Assembly (NCBI GenBank): GCA_950295325.1
Contig: OX485803.1
Span: 34,301,554-34,365,553, forward strand
Direction of reading: 5' to 3'
Source: Polytrichum commune
Taxonomy: Eukaryota; Streptophyta; Polytrichopsida; Polytrichales; Polytrichaceae
DNA: 64,000 nt
Part shown: positions 25,916-37,668 of the stretch, in pieces
Layout of the letters: each line of letters begins with the position of its first letter
Position numbering within the stretch: position 1 is the stretch's first letter
Position numbers and translations under genes: made by a program
Notes under the pieces: generated by a model
The model's input: only the letters and a program-made list of their open reading frames with translations
Database searches by the model: none
What the model was told of the DNA's origin: nothing

Positions 25916-27019
25916 CGTGGCCTCACAAGAAGCCAGAAGTTGCTTTCATCACCCATAGACTTCTTCTCGACAAGAACCCGTACCCCCCCCCCCTCCCTAG
26001 TAAATGGATACTAAAGCAAAGCTAGTTTTATAATTATGAACCCACCTACTTTTAAGGGAGGGAAGCTAAAACATATACGTTGGGTAGTGAGCAATGAGCG
26101 CTAACACATGAGCAATGATCCATCACATGTGGTCGTTTAGGACAAATATATAGTAAGTTTTACACAAATATAGGGGGCTTGTTCTACACTTTGTAATAAC
26201 TTGATCAACTCCATTCATATGTGTATTATTCATACTAATGAAAGTGACAAATCAAGGGAGTTTGTCAACCGATTGCTCCCCCTTGTATATCATAGCCAAT
26301 AGAAGTTTGGTTACACTCATAGGCTGTAAAATGAGGGACTAACAAGAAGATGTATATTTAGTAGAGAAAAATGAATGAATGTAATTATTTTACGATAGAA
26401 ATATGTCAATTATGAATTATCCATGTATGTATTGTACCTTCCAAACAATAAACAACTAGCAAAAGAGTATGTAAGACTTGTATATGCATTTAATTTTGGT
26501 TTTGAAAAACCTCAGTTGAGATTTCAAAATAGAAGTTGTTCTTATTATTAAACCTAGGTTTAGGGTTTCTAATTAGGTTTAAGGCTAACAATCATGTTTA
26601 AAATTATCACTTAGGATTAGAGTTCATAATTAGGATAGGAATTGGATTAGATTTTCATCCAATTATAAGTTCTCATTTAAGTTGTAAATTTTCATTCCAA
26701 CAATTATACATCTAATTTGTAATCATTCAACCAACTAAGATAAAGATAAATATACATACAATGCAAAAAAATAGAAAACTTAGAAAGAGGAAAGAGCATG
26801 TATAAAATGAACAAGAAACTTAAAATATTGGTTAGCCATAAATATAACACTTCAATACATTAAGAAATATTTATTTAAATAAATATCATAACAAAAAGTC
26901 TACTTTAATTTATTTGATTTATATGTTTTTAAAATGATTAAAAAAATAACTACATCCTCACAATATCTGAAATAAATGTCAAAAGCAAATTCAACAGATA
27001 TGGCTTTGAGAAGCCAACC
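25916..27019. other. AT-rich spacer, no supported gene
   Basis: A poly-C run lies at about 25984-25996. The rest is AT-rich with no coding signal. Confidence 0.55.
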
Positions 27020-27660
27020 CTCCCAAATCCTAAGGCAGTTGGTAATTCTTCAGTCTAATATCTATAGTGTTTACATACAAGCTCCAAAGTGAGATAGCTT
27101 TGGCTCTTTAGAAAGCTAAGAAGAAGACATTAAATCACTCAAAATTTCAAAGCACCTACACAAAATTTGTCAAAGATATTGCTTTGGAAATTTGACACTT
27201 TCAACTTGGCAAGATACATGATACTCTTTCATTCTAATATCCATAGTATCTATACGCAAGATCCATAATGAGTGAACTTTGGTTTTTTAGAAAACTAAGA
27301 ACATAATCTTCAACCACGCCAAATCCCAAATCAATTCCACGAAAATTTTATGAAATATTGTTTGGAAAGTTGGCACTTTTAACTTGGTACGATAGTTGAT
27401 ATTTGTTCATTCAAATGTACATAACTTCTACACACCAACTCCAAAGACAAGACTTCAAGCCCTTGAAATTTCAATGTGACTTCGTAAAGTCTTTAAGTGA
27501 CATCACTTCTAGAAGTTGGCGTTTTCGATTCGTAAGGCCGCTAACACCTCCTTATTTTAATGTAGATAACTGCAACACACCAACTCTAACTTGGATGAGG
27601 CTTAGCTTTTTGGAAAGTCAATATCAACGCCAATATTCCTCAAAGTTTTGCAACTAGATC
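27020..27660. repeat. Degenerate tandem repeat, period about 140-180 bp
   Basis: Four divergent copies are anchored on TTCAGTCTAATATCTATAGT (27049), TTCATTCTAATATCCATAGT (27230), TTCATTCAAATGTACATAAC (27406) and TTATTTTAATGTAGATAACT (27551). Each is followed by a CAAGCTCCAAAG-like block and a CTTTGGCTxTTTAGAAAGCT-like block. An 84-codon frame across the last copies is not considered real. Confidence 0.6.
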
Positions 27661-28269
27661 TGAATGTTTTGACACACTGTACTAGAAAGAAAAGGTGGTA
27701 GCAACTTGAGGGTGAGAGGGGGAGGGAAGGTCAATAAATGGAAGCTTTAGGGAATGACCAAGGAGAACGACAGAGGTCTAAGGTGGAAAAATAAAAGTGG
27801 AGATGATAAAGTCATGTGAGACCACCAATCAACTTTCATCATTTGCATAACATCTATTATCCTTCAATGCTCTAAGTTTCTCATTGTTTGTCAGGTAATC
27901 ATTGCACTAGGCTAATCCCATTGGCATTCCAATGAACCACCGTATTTCCAAACCTGAGATTAATATAATGAATATATCTCCTAATAATTTTCATCAAATG
28001 AAAGTTCAAAGTTGTTAATATACGATAATTCTATGGAATTAAGGTGATGATACCGAACATCTCTGTGAGCTCAATTATGTGCCCACAAATGGACTTAACC
28101 ATAAAAACATGAAAAATATTAGGACTTGCATGTACCTAGAGTTAAGTAGGAAAATAATAGATGAAGAGGGTTCTTAGTTGAGATAAGTTAGTCGAAATGC
28201 AAGATATGTGTGAACAAGGGGAAAAAGAGAGAGTAGAGTGGTCCATGTTAATTTGTGTTTGCGTTGTAT
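27661..28269. other. Spacer, no supported gene
   Basis: Nothing recognised. Confidence 0.5.
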
Positions 28270-28720
28270 GCTAAAACTCATGTCTTGTTAGCGACCCAAT
28301 CGAAAGCAGGGGGCCAAGAACGGATTCTCGGTTTGTGGATCGGGTTGCCTGAAGGGTTTTGGGCAGCATGAGGAAAATATGGAAGTCTAAGCAGCAGAGT
28401 CTCCAAGTGTGAGCGTGGGGAAGGAGGCTCTCCCTCTCTCTTATCCAGAAGGGCGAAGGGGGGTTTAGGAAGAGGGTTGCGCGCGGTGCTAGCAGTTGCA
28501 TGTTGGCTTGCAGCCAACGATGGCAGGTTGTTTTTTCTTGGTGTTCTGGGACTGACAGAAGAAGTGCCCATGTGGGTAGAGGGAGGCCGAACGAAGGACC
28601 CGGAAATAGCTGAATGTGAGAGCCCTTGGATGGAGGTGGGTGAGTGCCGAGTGGCCGAAAAAGGGGATCTGAATTCGTGCTCGATAACATTGGCAAGCTG
28701 ACTTTGTCATAAGTATTTGT
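28270..28720. other. GC-richer island, open on both strands
   Basis: Distinctly more GC-rich than its surroundings. It contains a 141-codon minus-strand frame (28696-28271) and a 74-codon plus-strand frame (28477-28701). Neither reads like a known family, and simultaneous openness on both strands favours a compositional cause. It could be a decayed retroelement or gene exon; the sequence alone does not decide. Confidence 0.3.
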
Positions 28721-29048
28721 TGGTGTGTGAATGAACTTGTCCTTTGCATAATCTACCTTGCATACGAATCTAAGGGCCGGTTTTCACTATTGAAGAGGGC
28801 GTTTTTAAATGGTCCGAGTTCATGGTCCGACTTCCATGGTTTGATTTCTTTAAATTTTTGTTTTGAAAGCCTTGAAGTGTAAACCAAATGTGGGCCAAGA
28901 AGAATGACCATTCACCAAAAAATAAATGTGCTGATTTATTTTAATACATGCCCAAAAATGGTAGTTTTGGAAAAAATTCAAGTTTGAACATTCTCTTGTC
29001 TTCTCTTGGGCATCACTTGTCTTCACTTCTTGTTATATGTGTCAAAGA

Positions 29049-29339
29049 CTCTGGGGGTTCACTCCCTCTTATATTTTGCATACACGTGTGTTTGAGACCT
29101 ATTTGTTGGGGGGGGGGGTTATTTACCTTGCAGAAAATATTATAAGGTGATGGTATTTTACATGTAAAAAGCTTGAAAATATTATATGTGATGGTATTTT
29201 ATATGTAAACATGTTTCACTATTTTAAAATATCCTATTTAACATGTACATTTTTTACAAAATTTATCTACAATGAATATATTGGACCCTATTTTTTATCG
29301 CACGTTGTTCTACGATTTTCGCCAGTGAACCCCCCCGAC
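29049..29339. mobile_element. MITE family A, copy 3, inverted (8-bp TSD GTCAAAGA)
   Basis: A 291-bp element in reverse orientation to copies 1 and 2. Ends CTCTGGGGGTTCACTCCCTC and CGCCAGTGAACCCCCCCGAC. It is flanked by GTCAAAGA at 29041-29048 and 29340-29347. It contains a short internal duplication (the ATATTATA..GTGATGGTATTTTA block twice), which accounts for its extra length. Confidence 0.88.
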
Positions 29340-29774
29340 GTCAAAGATGTGGCTTGCAAATCTTCTCAGAACAATTTTTACAACTAATAAGCAATTTAAT
29401 ATGCACATGTTCAATGTAATTTGCATGTGACATGTACCTTGTGTTGTCACTACATTAAATAGGATATTTAAGTTTTGATTATATTTAATGTTGTTATCAC
29501 TGTACCTTGCGCGACACTAATTTTCAATTCATTGGTAATCAATGTTAGAAGGTTTGCTAGAAGATGTGTTGGAATTCTCCTTTTATTATTTTTATTTTCA
29601 TTTTCATATCCTTACTGGCACTAAATTAAAACATGTAACTTCCACATATTACCATAGTTGATATTTAGTGTTTGAGTTTACATTTAATGTTACTTGCTTT
29701 CATAGGGTTATTGATATTTAGTGTATGCATTCGTATTTAGTGTATGAAACAGATTTTTAAAACTATGTAAAAAT

Positions 29775-29803
29775 GAACCGCAATCGTTTTTCCATTGCGG
29801 TTC
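29775..29803. repeat. Short hairpin, 10-bp perfect arms
   Basis: GAACCGCAAT (29775-29784) faces ATTGCGGTTC (29794-29803) across a 9-base loop. The stem extends with A-rich/T-rich flanks after a bulged base. It lies about 80 bp from the larger hairpin. Confidence 0.75.
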
Positions 29804-29885
29804 TTTTGACCAGCCTGATTTACAGTCACCAAAAACTACAGATGTTTTTTTTTGATATGGAAACTGTACTTTTTAAGAGTTGCAA

Positions 29886-29946
29886 GGCGTGTAATATACC
29901 GTTGGAAAGGTATTTTCAATACCTTTCCAACGGTATATTACAAGCC
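29886..29946. repeat. Perfect 25-bp inverted repeat with 3-base loop
   Basis: The left arm 29890-29914 (TGTAATATACCGTTGGAAAG then GTATT) is the exact reverse complement of 29918-29942, separated only by TTC. With one mismatch the arms extend to 29886 and 29946. It interrupts a 96-codon plus-strand frame (29773-30063) of no known family. It could fold as a miRNA-like or terminator-like hairpin, or be a snap-back duplication. Confidence 0.9.
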
Positions 29947-30489
29947 CCCAATGTCCAACCATTTCAGTTGGTAGACCAAAAAAACAAATCTGCACTCAAA
30001 TTCTTGAGTTCTAGATGTCCCACATTGTTTGATGAAACATGTGGGAGCAAGTTTAAGGGGTAGGGCATGGAAGAAATGTAATGTCTTGTGGGCTATGATA
30101 TGGTCTTGGCCCAAAGAGGGTGGTCTTGTTTCTCAAGATTCATTATATTATGTAGATGTTGAAAAGTGTGCCTTATGATCCTTATGTAGTGGAAAGAGTT
30201 GTATAATAAAGTTCCCAAGAAATATTTCTTTAGAAAGGTACGACAACGGAATTTCTTTGCCATGAGACCATATTTTTTCCTACCAAACCACCTCTCCTGC
30301 CTCTCTCACCGCAAAACCCGTTGGACCATTCAGTGCATTTATAGGCCTTGAAAATTGTATTTTGGGGACCTTGACCTCCATACTCCCTCTTCCATTTATT
30401 CCTTAGTGTAAATTGAAGTGGTCTTGGGACAAGTTTAGCAGCTAATCAACCCTCTTGCAACGCCCTAGTTCGACTTCTTGGTCCATATT

Positions 30490-30830
30490 GTACATTGTCC
30501 CTAAACGACATAGTATGGGTGTTTGCAATATGTCCATTCGCCCTTCTTTCCCAAATCGTTAGATGGTATTTTTATGATGTTAAGCATGTGTATTGTGGCA
30601 TGATGCCAAATGTGACTTGGTAAGAATGGTCCTTCTTTGACATGACGTTGATGATTACTCCAAATCTTGAATATGGAATGGCAGTGACTCCAACAACCAT
30701 GAGACCCATCCATGATTCCAACGCTTTCCCATTTTCTCTTGTAATATGTTGTTGGTGTTGTTAAATTGCAATGCACTATCTTTGGCAAAATGTAAGTTGG
30801 GTGGACATTTGGGTTTGGTGGCACATGAAA
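30490..30830 (-). pseudogene. SWIM zinc-finger-like fragment
   Basis: The minus-strand frame ends SNDLGKKGEWTYCKHPYYVV. This resembles the CxH half of a SWIM finger as found in Mutator-like transposases (usual pattern CxC, spacer, W..CKHLYYV). The upstream CxC half is only recoverable in another frame (YTCLTS-like). It lies on the same strand as, and about 2.5 kb downstream of, the MULE-like relic at 33-35 kb, so it may be the C-terminus of the same dead element. Confidence 0.4.
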
Positions 30831-31179
30831 ATGTTACCAAGGAATCGGGAGGGTTGCAATAGCGGATAGACTACACGGCAGTGATAGTGCCTCCCTCTAT
30901 TACAATTAAAACCTAGTGTCCTCAAGCGCCAACACCTTTTTGTGAGCCCAATATGGTGCCCACATGGCAACTTGACCTTTAAAATGTCCAAAACCTTAGG
31001 ATTTGTTTTACTTTGAGTTAGTTAGCCGTACAAAGAGGATTGAAGTGTCAAAATTACAATCAAGCTGAGTTAAGTGTTAAGCTAGGAACAATGTAGGATG
31101 AAAAGAAACCAAAAAGAATGGAGAGAAGGCTCTTTAGAGGAAAATGCCATTAAAGGCCAACCCTCCAAGGGCCAATTCA

Positions 31180-32340
31180 CCTTTTAGGAAGGGGCTGCCC
31201 AATCTGGGCAACAAGGAAAAAAATGTGAATTGCGAGGAGGTCGGGAGAACTCAACCAGGACTCTCTCAAAAAGCAGGATAAGGCACAAGGAGAACGGTGG
31301 CGTGGCGACACTGTGGTGAAGTGCTTCACGGAGATGGCAGATTGGGGGGAAGAGCAACATTTTTTTTGTTGTTTTGATTTGTGTGTGCAACTAAGGAAAC
31401 CATGACCGGGACAGAGCGCGGAAGCTCCGCCCAAAGGATGAAGCTCAAGGCCAGGAGCGGAGGGGCAACCAACAAACTCAAGCTTTTGGGTTTTAAGGCG
31501 GTAAGTGAAGAGATTGGATCAGCTGCTTGTGCAAGTTTCGCCAGCAGCTAGCGGCGCCAGCTCCTGCTGTTGTTGCGGTTGCGAGTCTGCATTGTCAAGA
31601 CCGCATTGCATTTCGGGGCTTTGAGCAAAGGGATTAGGTATGAAACTTGTGCGAGTGCCCAACCCAAAATGAACGAGGGTTGGGCTGGCAGGGTGGTAGC
31701 TGAAGCCACATATTGAATGTTTGAAGCACAACTGTTTGCCGAAGGCATCCAATGACGCTCCCCGGCCCTCACAATCACACAACTCCAGGGCTACCTGGGA
31801 ACGATCTCGGCCATTTGCACAACGCCCACATTGCTATTGGAAAATCTCACGCTTACGCCTAGGGAGCAGGAGCTGGATTAATCACCGAAAGTGGGGGAGG
31901 GGGACCAGCTGCTCCCCGAAGGTCATGAGCCTTGAGCAAAGGGTGTTGCCGAGCTTGCGAGGGAAGGTCCTACCTCGCTGCCGGTTGCATGCGTAAGAAT
32001 TAGCTAATACCAAAATGCACAGAGGGAGAGGTACTTGGAGGAGTGAGAGGAGTTGGTCGAAGCAGGGGGCATTCATGAGCTGAAGAGGTGGCAGACTAAG
32101 AGTCGTCAACTGCCCGAGTGGGAGCAGCTCCAGTGTCTTGCTGAGAGAAAGGTGCCGCAGCTACAAGATATGGTCTACTGCTGGAACGGTTGCTAGTTGG
32201 AATCAGAGGGGCTTTGTGTTGGAAGACAGCTAGGGGTTGCTGTGATTGGGGGGCAGCTGAGACTCAACTGGCATATTGTGGCACAACGGGCGAACTAGAG
32301 TCCTAGGAGTTGCAAGGTCAAAGCTTTAGTTTAAGATTTT
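31180..32340 (+). pseudogene. GC-richer degenerate coding relic (possibly retroelement gag-like)
   Basis: GC-rich compared with its flanks. On the plus strand at about 32030-32200 one can read YLEE, a stop, EELVEAGGIHELKRWQTKSR, QLPEWEQLQCLAERKVPQLQ, DMVYCWNGC, stop, LESEGLC: a glutamate/glutamine-rich, helical composition with scattered stops. A similarly composed relic lies on the minus strand at 61.5-62.5 kb. No protease or RT motif is present. I assign no function; a gag-like coiled region of an LTR retrotransposon is one possibility. Confidence 0.3.
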
Positions 32341-33509
32341 TTGTGTGTAAGTGAATTTAAGTTTTGATTGGTGTGGTAGCCACTCGGGTATTTATAAATG
32401 CTTGTTGGCCAACGATTAATAAAGGAAGGATGTCATGTGCATCATTTCATTTCCCAATTGGAAGAATGCAACACATTCCCGTAAGTGATTGGTAAGAATT
32501 GTGGAAGGGGGATCCCTCACTCGGACCACGACACATTTAAGGGTTGGGGTGATCCTGGCTCACACTCTTCCCTCGAGAGATTGGCTCCTATCTTCACCGA
32601 CCACATATTGGGTACTATTGGTTAGTCTAGTACACAATTGTTCTTGCTCCAACTCATGTGACATTTTATGTCATCATGGCAAAACTATAATTCATACTCC
32701 ACATTGTTGGTGGAGCATAATTCTTTCTTCATCCCTTTGTACGTTGGAGCAAGGGTGCCATGTTTTCCATTTCCAACTTTGACATTAAATATAGTCCTTG
32801 TGTCGGCTTACAATGCCCAACATCTTTTGCCAGAGTTGGGTGGTATTTTTGGAATGTGCCACTAAGAGGCAAGGGAATCAGCCTCTAATACAAATGTGAT
32901 ATGAGCCACACCATGTTGTGCAAAATACATAAACTTTTCAATGTGAGTTATTTTTGCATTTGTGTTTGGACATGAAATGGAAAAGCTCATTTTGTCACGT
33001 CGATGGGAGTCGCAATCAACACAAGGTGGCAAATCCAATTTACTCTTGGTGGATCCAAACAATTTTGACCCCTTCAGAGTACATCGCCGGGTGTTTAGGC
33101 TTGTTGCACATAGAATCGCCTTCATGGCATCCACCAATACTTTCAATCAACACACTTTGTTGCAACCTCTAGATTTGAGGAAGCATGGTTTGGACCTTTA
33201 CCACTTGGTCATCCTTTCAACCATGACCTCTATTTCGCAATTTTCGTAAATGTTCTAATGAAATTGTCCACGGTAGCTTCATAAAAACATGTTATCTTGT
33301 TCCTAGACTATTGAAGATATTTGTTGTGGGCCTTCTCTGCAATGTTGCAAGCTAGCATTTATGCACGATGGTCTATAGTCATGTCATGTGTACAATTGAC
33401 ATTACATGTGTTAGAGGCTTAATCATTACAACTACAGTCAAATTACTAATAGCCAAAAGCAAAGCATGAAACGTGAAGACATATATACACTTACAAGTAG
33501 CATATGGTC

Positions 33510-33524
33510 CCCCCCCCCCCCCAA
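33510..33524. repeat. Poly-C run
   Basis: A run of about fifteen C residues. Confidence 0.9.
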
Positions 33525-33599
33525 TTGCATGTAACGAGAATGTCAAAAACCCCATCCACTCTTAAAGACCCAACAACCCCTCCTATGTGGCAACATTAG

Positions 33600-35076
33600 A
33601 AAACACCACCATGATCAAATGACATGGTATTTAGTTTCAACATCCTCCATTGCAACTATGCCAACATCCTTGTAGTCCTTGCAAATATGCTTGTGTTGGA
33701 ACTACTAAAAGGGTTTCATATACTTTTGTGTGATCTTGTCAAGGTTTGTAAACCGATGAAAAAGGCCAGTGCACTCATGATCTTCTATTGGCACTGTCGG
33801 ATCTCCATTACCCTAGCTTTTCCAAACAACGTTCCAATCTTTTTCGGCTTTGTCAACCATGAAACCCTTGAAATTCATGTGTGCCACACCATTCTCTACC
33901 ATGACAACACTCAAGTTTCCCAAAATAAAGTTTGTTCAAATTGCATGTCACAACATATATAAGTAAATACTTTACAATATTTGGTGTTATACACATGACA
34001 TGCCAATTTTGTCCAATCCTTCACACCTTTAACGTGATTGAAAATGATCCAAGAATTCTTCATGTCCCGCCTGGCATGCATGCGGTTCACAAGCTCCACC
34101 ACAATAGCTAGGAAGTCCACTACCATCTTGAAGAGGAACAATTTGTCCTTCGATTGGTTAAGGAAGTTACTATCATAGACACATTTGAGAGCATAGTGGT
34201 ATTTCAAAGCTATAATACTATCCATAATGCCCATTTCACTACGGAAAAAATATTTTGACCCTGACACGAAGTTACAAAAGTTGGTGATGCAAGAGTTGTA
34301 AATTTTTCCATAACCATCTCTAAGAATGATGATCCTTCTAGGTGATGTCATTCACCATTTGTAAGGGACTTGAGGATGTAATCACCTAGAATTTGTTTTT
34401 GTGTTGCCATTACAATTGCATTGTTTTGCCATTGGAGTCTTCATCACTTTGTTTGCCACACTTGGTACATGATATCCAGTGTCTCATGATAAATGCCATT
34501 CAAAATAAGGTGGTTATGTACACCAAGATGTATGCAATTATGAGTCATCCCTACGTGCGTGGAATGAACATGCACTTTACATGCAAAGCACAAAGCTAGG
34601 CACACCGGTTCGAGTGACATACTTTAGACTTCCACGACGGTTTTTCAGGGGCCACAACTCCCACACTGAAAGAGGCACAAGTGGATCTTGACTACTCAAT
34701 GCTATACTGACTACCTCCATTGTGGATGAGGTAAATGCAAAAGTCCTTTGGGCATTGCAGAAGACCCGCACATGTTGAACGTTATAATGACAATCCATAG
34801 TCATTTTAAATGTTGGTCGTTTTGTTGTACACCAAGCATGGGCACTCCTAAAAGGAAATGGGCATATATTTGATCCAATGCTAGACAAACATCATTTTTA
34901 AAATCTAACAACACAAGGACATTGTTGTATTTGGGTTTCAACTTAACAATTGCAATACTTGGAATTTGAACCGTAGATGTGCTAGACTCATTGATGAGAA
35001 TAATCGTTAAAGCTTGCATGTAGGAATTAGACATCCCAATGACCCTATACAAACCAGGACCCAATGTCCAATACAA
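33600..35076 (-). pseudogene. Mutator-like (MULE/SWIM) transposase relic, longest copy
   Basis: Read from 35076 downwards. A 91-codon frame (35076-34801) and a 103-codon frame (34888-34577) have no recognised motif. A 146-codon frame (34351-33911) contains IIALKYHYALKCVYDSN, DKLFLFKMVVDFLA, NSWIIFNHVKGVKDWTKLAC and YCKVFTYICCDMQFE. Next come VMVENGVAHMNFKGFMVDKA, DWNVVW, a TAG, and GNGDPTVPIEDHECTGLFHR. Last is FTNLDKITQKYMKPF, two TAG codons, and QHKHICKDYKD with ETKYHVI and SWW. The last blocks match the relics at 7.6 and 20.6-21.1 kb. The pattern D...CDMQ(F/S)E...MADxAxANWNA is compatible with a MULE DDE core. Stops throughout mean it is dead. The family call is from motif memory. Confidence 0.5.
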
Positions 35077-35835
35077 ACCATTGGCACACCTAGTTTTTTT
35101 GCATCAACAATTTTTACATACAACTTCTTGTTCAACGTACTTCATAGCAACATGGAAATTGAACCTTAACCGTAACAATTCTGCTCAAACTACAATACCT
35201 CAAGGTAATGTGAAGGGCACTAAAGAACTAGAGAACCTAACGGGAGCCATGGTGAACCCAATATTTGAATTTTGATGTGGAAGGTATGGAAATTATGGGT
35301 TCAAGTAGTGGCACCAATTGAATTTTTAAGAATATAGTGAATGATCTAAATATTATGCATGCAAATTACACGCAGTCAACAATAGCACAATCCCATATTC
35401 AAATAGCAATCCCCACTCTAAGGTTAACACATCTTCCACCTAACCTCAAACCCTAAGCGATCAAGTGGAAAGGACAACGAAAGGAGAGAAGAACATCCAA
35501 CACTATATTCGGTAATCGGAGACTTTTTGATGATTTTGAGACTATTCAAGGACGTGGTTTTCAAATTTGAGCCAATGTTAACAACATTAAAATACCATAT
35601 GTATAACATTGGATATAATCATCAACATAAATGCATCAAAGTGAACAAAAAAATGAATCATACATGAAAACATATGTGTATAAAATGACAAATTGTTGCT
35701 AATGGACAGGAAGATGTGGAGAATGATTGGAAATTGAATCTATTCAACGGGTTTGAAATACAAACATAATGGAAATACCATTAATGTCTTGAAGACCTTC
35801 AAATAGAATGGATAACCAAGCACTATGCTCTACCC
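35077..35835. other. Spacer, no supported gene
   Basis: A 78-codon frame at 35039-35275 has no recognisable features. Confidence 0.5.
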
Positions 35836-36132
35836 CTACACACATTTAGGGAGTCCGTAGGCGTTTAAAGTCCCACTAGTACGTCCCACTATATTTTTTC
35901 TCGTGGCCATGTCCTTATCTTTTACGGTGGCTTCTCTCTGTAATGCTCCAATGGCCTCTATAGCTTTGAAAATCTCCGGCCCGCAACTATAGCCAAGTTT
36001 GTTGACTGGCCTCGAATATGTGTCGTTCTTCAATATGTCCAAACGCGCTCCCGAATTGTACGAAGTGGTATTGTAGTGGAATACAAAGGCATCTGCAAGA
36101 GAGAATGTCTTGCACTTCTCCGGAGGGCCAAA
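35836..36132 (-). CDS. Unassigned open frame, possibly an exon
   Basis: An open minus-strand frame of about 99 codons ends in TAG at 35836. It reads FGPPEKCKTFSLADAFVFHY, then GARLDILKNDTYSRPVNKLG and YSCGPEIFKAIEAIGALQRE. The amino-acid mix looks protein-like and the reverse strand is less so. There is no in-frame ATG at its head, and a TTTCACAG|GT acceptor-like site lies about 100 bp upstream at 36238-36246, so it could be an internal or terminal exon. I do not recognise the family. It sits just downstream, on the same strand, of the phosphatase fragment at 36330-36635. Whether the two belong to one gene is unknown. Confidence 0.3.
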   Translation of the reverse strand, partial: FGPPEKCKTFSLADAFVFHYNTTSYNSGARLDILKNDTYSRPVNKLGYSCGPEIFKAIEAIGALQREATVKDKDMATRKNIVGRTSGTLNAYGLPKCV

Positions 36133-36329
36133 CAACGATCAGACTCGGAAGATGCAACCTTGAGTTGTGTGCGTCTCCAATGAAGAAGTCAAGGAGGGTC
36201 GGCCACCAAACGAGCGTGGAACGACCTGTGAAACAATATCATAGACAGAGTGGAGTGGGTAAATTAAGGAGGGGCGGTTTGGGATGGGCGCTCGTAAAGT
36301 GCATAACATGCAGATGCAAGAAAATGAGA

Positions 36330-36635
36330 GCAACGGTGAAAGAATAGAAGGGGACAAAGAAGGCTCTTGGCGGTGTTGTCGTCGATGAGGAGGGTATTCT
36401 CCAGAGTTGGCCAGCTCCCGTGGGGGACTCCCTCCAATAGGGGGGTTTCTAGTCACAACCTGGACCTCAAGACCTTGAGGAAATGTTGCCCTCCGCCTCG
36501 ACCACCAAACTTGGGCATTGGCACACCATTCTCGTCAATTAGCTCATCGCATACTTCTTGGCCGAGAACGAGGCAAGGGCTTGGGAGATCACAGATGAGG
36601 AACTTGAAAATGGGCACCGTGTTCTCCAAGACCAT
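36330..36635 (-). pseudogene. FCP1/SCP (NLI-interacting factor) HAD phosphatase fragment
   Basis: The minus-strand frame from 36635 reads FKFLICDLPSPCLVLGQEVC, then DELIDENGVPMPKFGG and QHFLKVLRS. It then meets a stop or frame change near 36453. Resuming in another frame it reads PTLENTLLIDDNTAKSLLC. In FCP1/SCP-type HAD phosphatases the cap segment is followed by a lysine-containing FLKDLxxxW block and then the NTLLIDD motif that supplies the magnesium-binding aspartates. Both are seen here in the right order and spacing. The DxDxT nucleophile motif, which should lie upstream, is not in the visible frame. It is a partial, probably broken, copy of a host-gene family. Confidence 0.5.
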
Positions 36636-36691
36636 ACTTTATGCACAATATAAAGTATATCCACATTCAATTGTTAAAGTAGATTTTGGTA

Positions 36692-36780
36692 GCATATTTA
36701 CGAACAACCGTTCGTAAATCAGTGTAATGTGTAATGTGTAAATCAACATTACGTATTTTTACGAATGTGTGTTTGCAAAT
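36692..36780. repeat. Outlying copies of the 22-bp palindrome
   Basis: ATTTACGAACAACCGTTCGT followed by AAAT at about 36699-36720, with a degraded copy at about 36758-36778. It lies about 1.4 kb left of the main palindrome array. Confidence 0.8.
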
Positions 36781-37668
36781 ATGTATAGTGGTTTCGTTTA
36801 TTTGCACAAACATAGATAAGATAGAAGTTAAGGTAGAAGTTAGCACCGTGTTTTAAGAACATAAAATGTTCATAGTAAACCAACCCATCAAAAACTAACT
36901 AGTTGGTCGCGAATTGTCGAAAGGGCAAAAGAATGCTAGTTTACTAGTTGACGTCAAATTTCTCCCTAATGCAATTAGTTGTTAAAACGTCCACTAATTG
37001 GTTTTTTACTGTTTTACTACTAAGCAATTTATTCAATAGTAGTAATTATTTGGTGTTAATAATTTAGTTGGTCAGATAATGACTTGTTGGTCCAAAGTTA
37101 TTAAATAGCATTGCATTTTTGTGACTAGTTGATCATTTTTTATGACCTCAGTATGCCAGTTGGTCATGTATTGGACAAAGGGCAAAAATGCGTGAGGACA
37201 GCTAGTTGCAGTGTTTTGACAGGGTGGTAACCTACCAAGTTGACCCACCTAGTAGGTAGTTGTTTTGAGGTATATAAAGATTGTCCTAGAACCTTTTGGC
37301 TCTCTTAGTACACATATGTGAAGATAGCTTAGACTCTTAGAGAAGGTGTGTATGCTTGTAAGTTTAGACCTAGAAATGTGAGGAAGTCTAGACGGACAAC
37401 AGTCTTGGAAAACAAGCAACAAAGTGTTGAAAGAGGGATTTGAAGAGTAGATTCATTGTTGGCATTCTCCTATTACTGCTCTCCTTCTAAGATAACATAG
37501 TCCTTAGTGTTGGCAAGACAAAGGTGTTGAAGGTGTTATTGAAAATGTGCATTGGACAACTTGTCATGTAGGAACAAAGAATGCATTAGAAAGTAGAAAG
37601 GGTGGGTATGCGCAAACGTGACACTCATAGGAGACGTCTAGAGCAAGTAGTTAGAATGACTTGAAAAA
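36781..37668. other. Spacer left of the foldback, with a TATA motif
   Basis: No coding sequence. A clean TATATAAA lies at 37271-37278 and could drive plus-strand transcription into the left foldback arm. This is inference. Confidence 0.4.

Noticed and set aside
28774-28900. A second complete GGGCCGGTT-ended MITE
   Set aside because: Only the left-end-like motif is clear; no convincing inverted partner or duplicated target was found.
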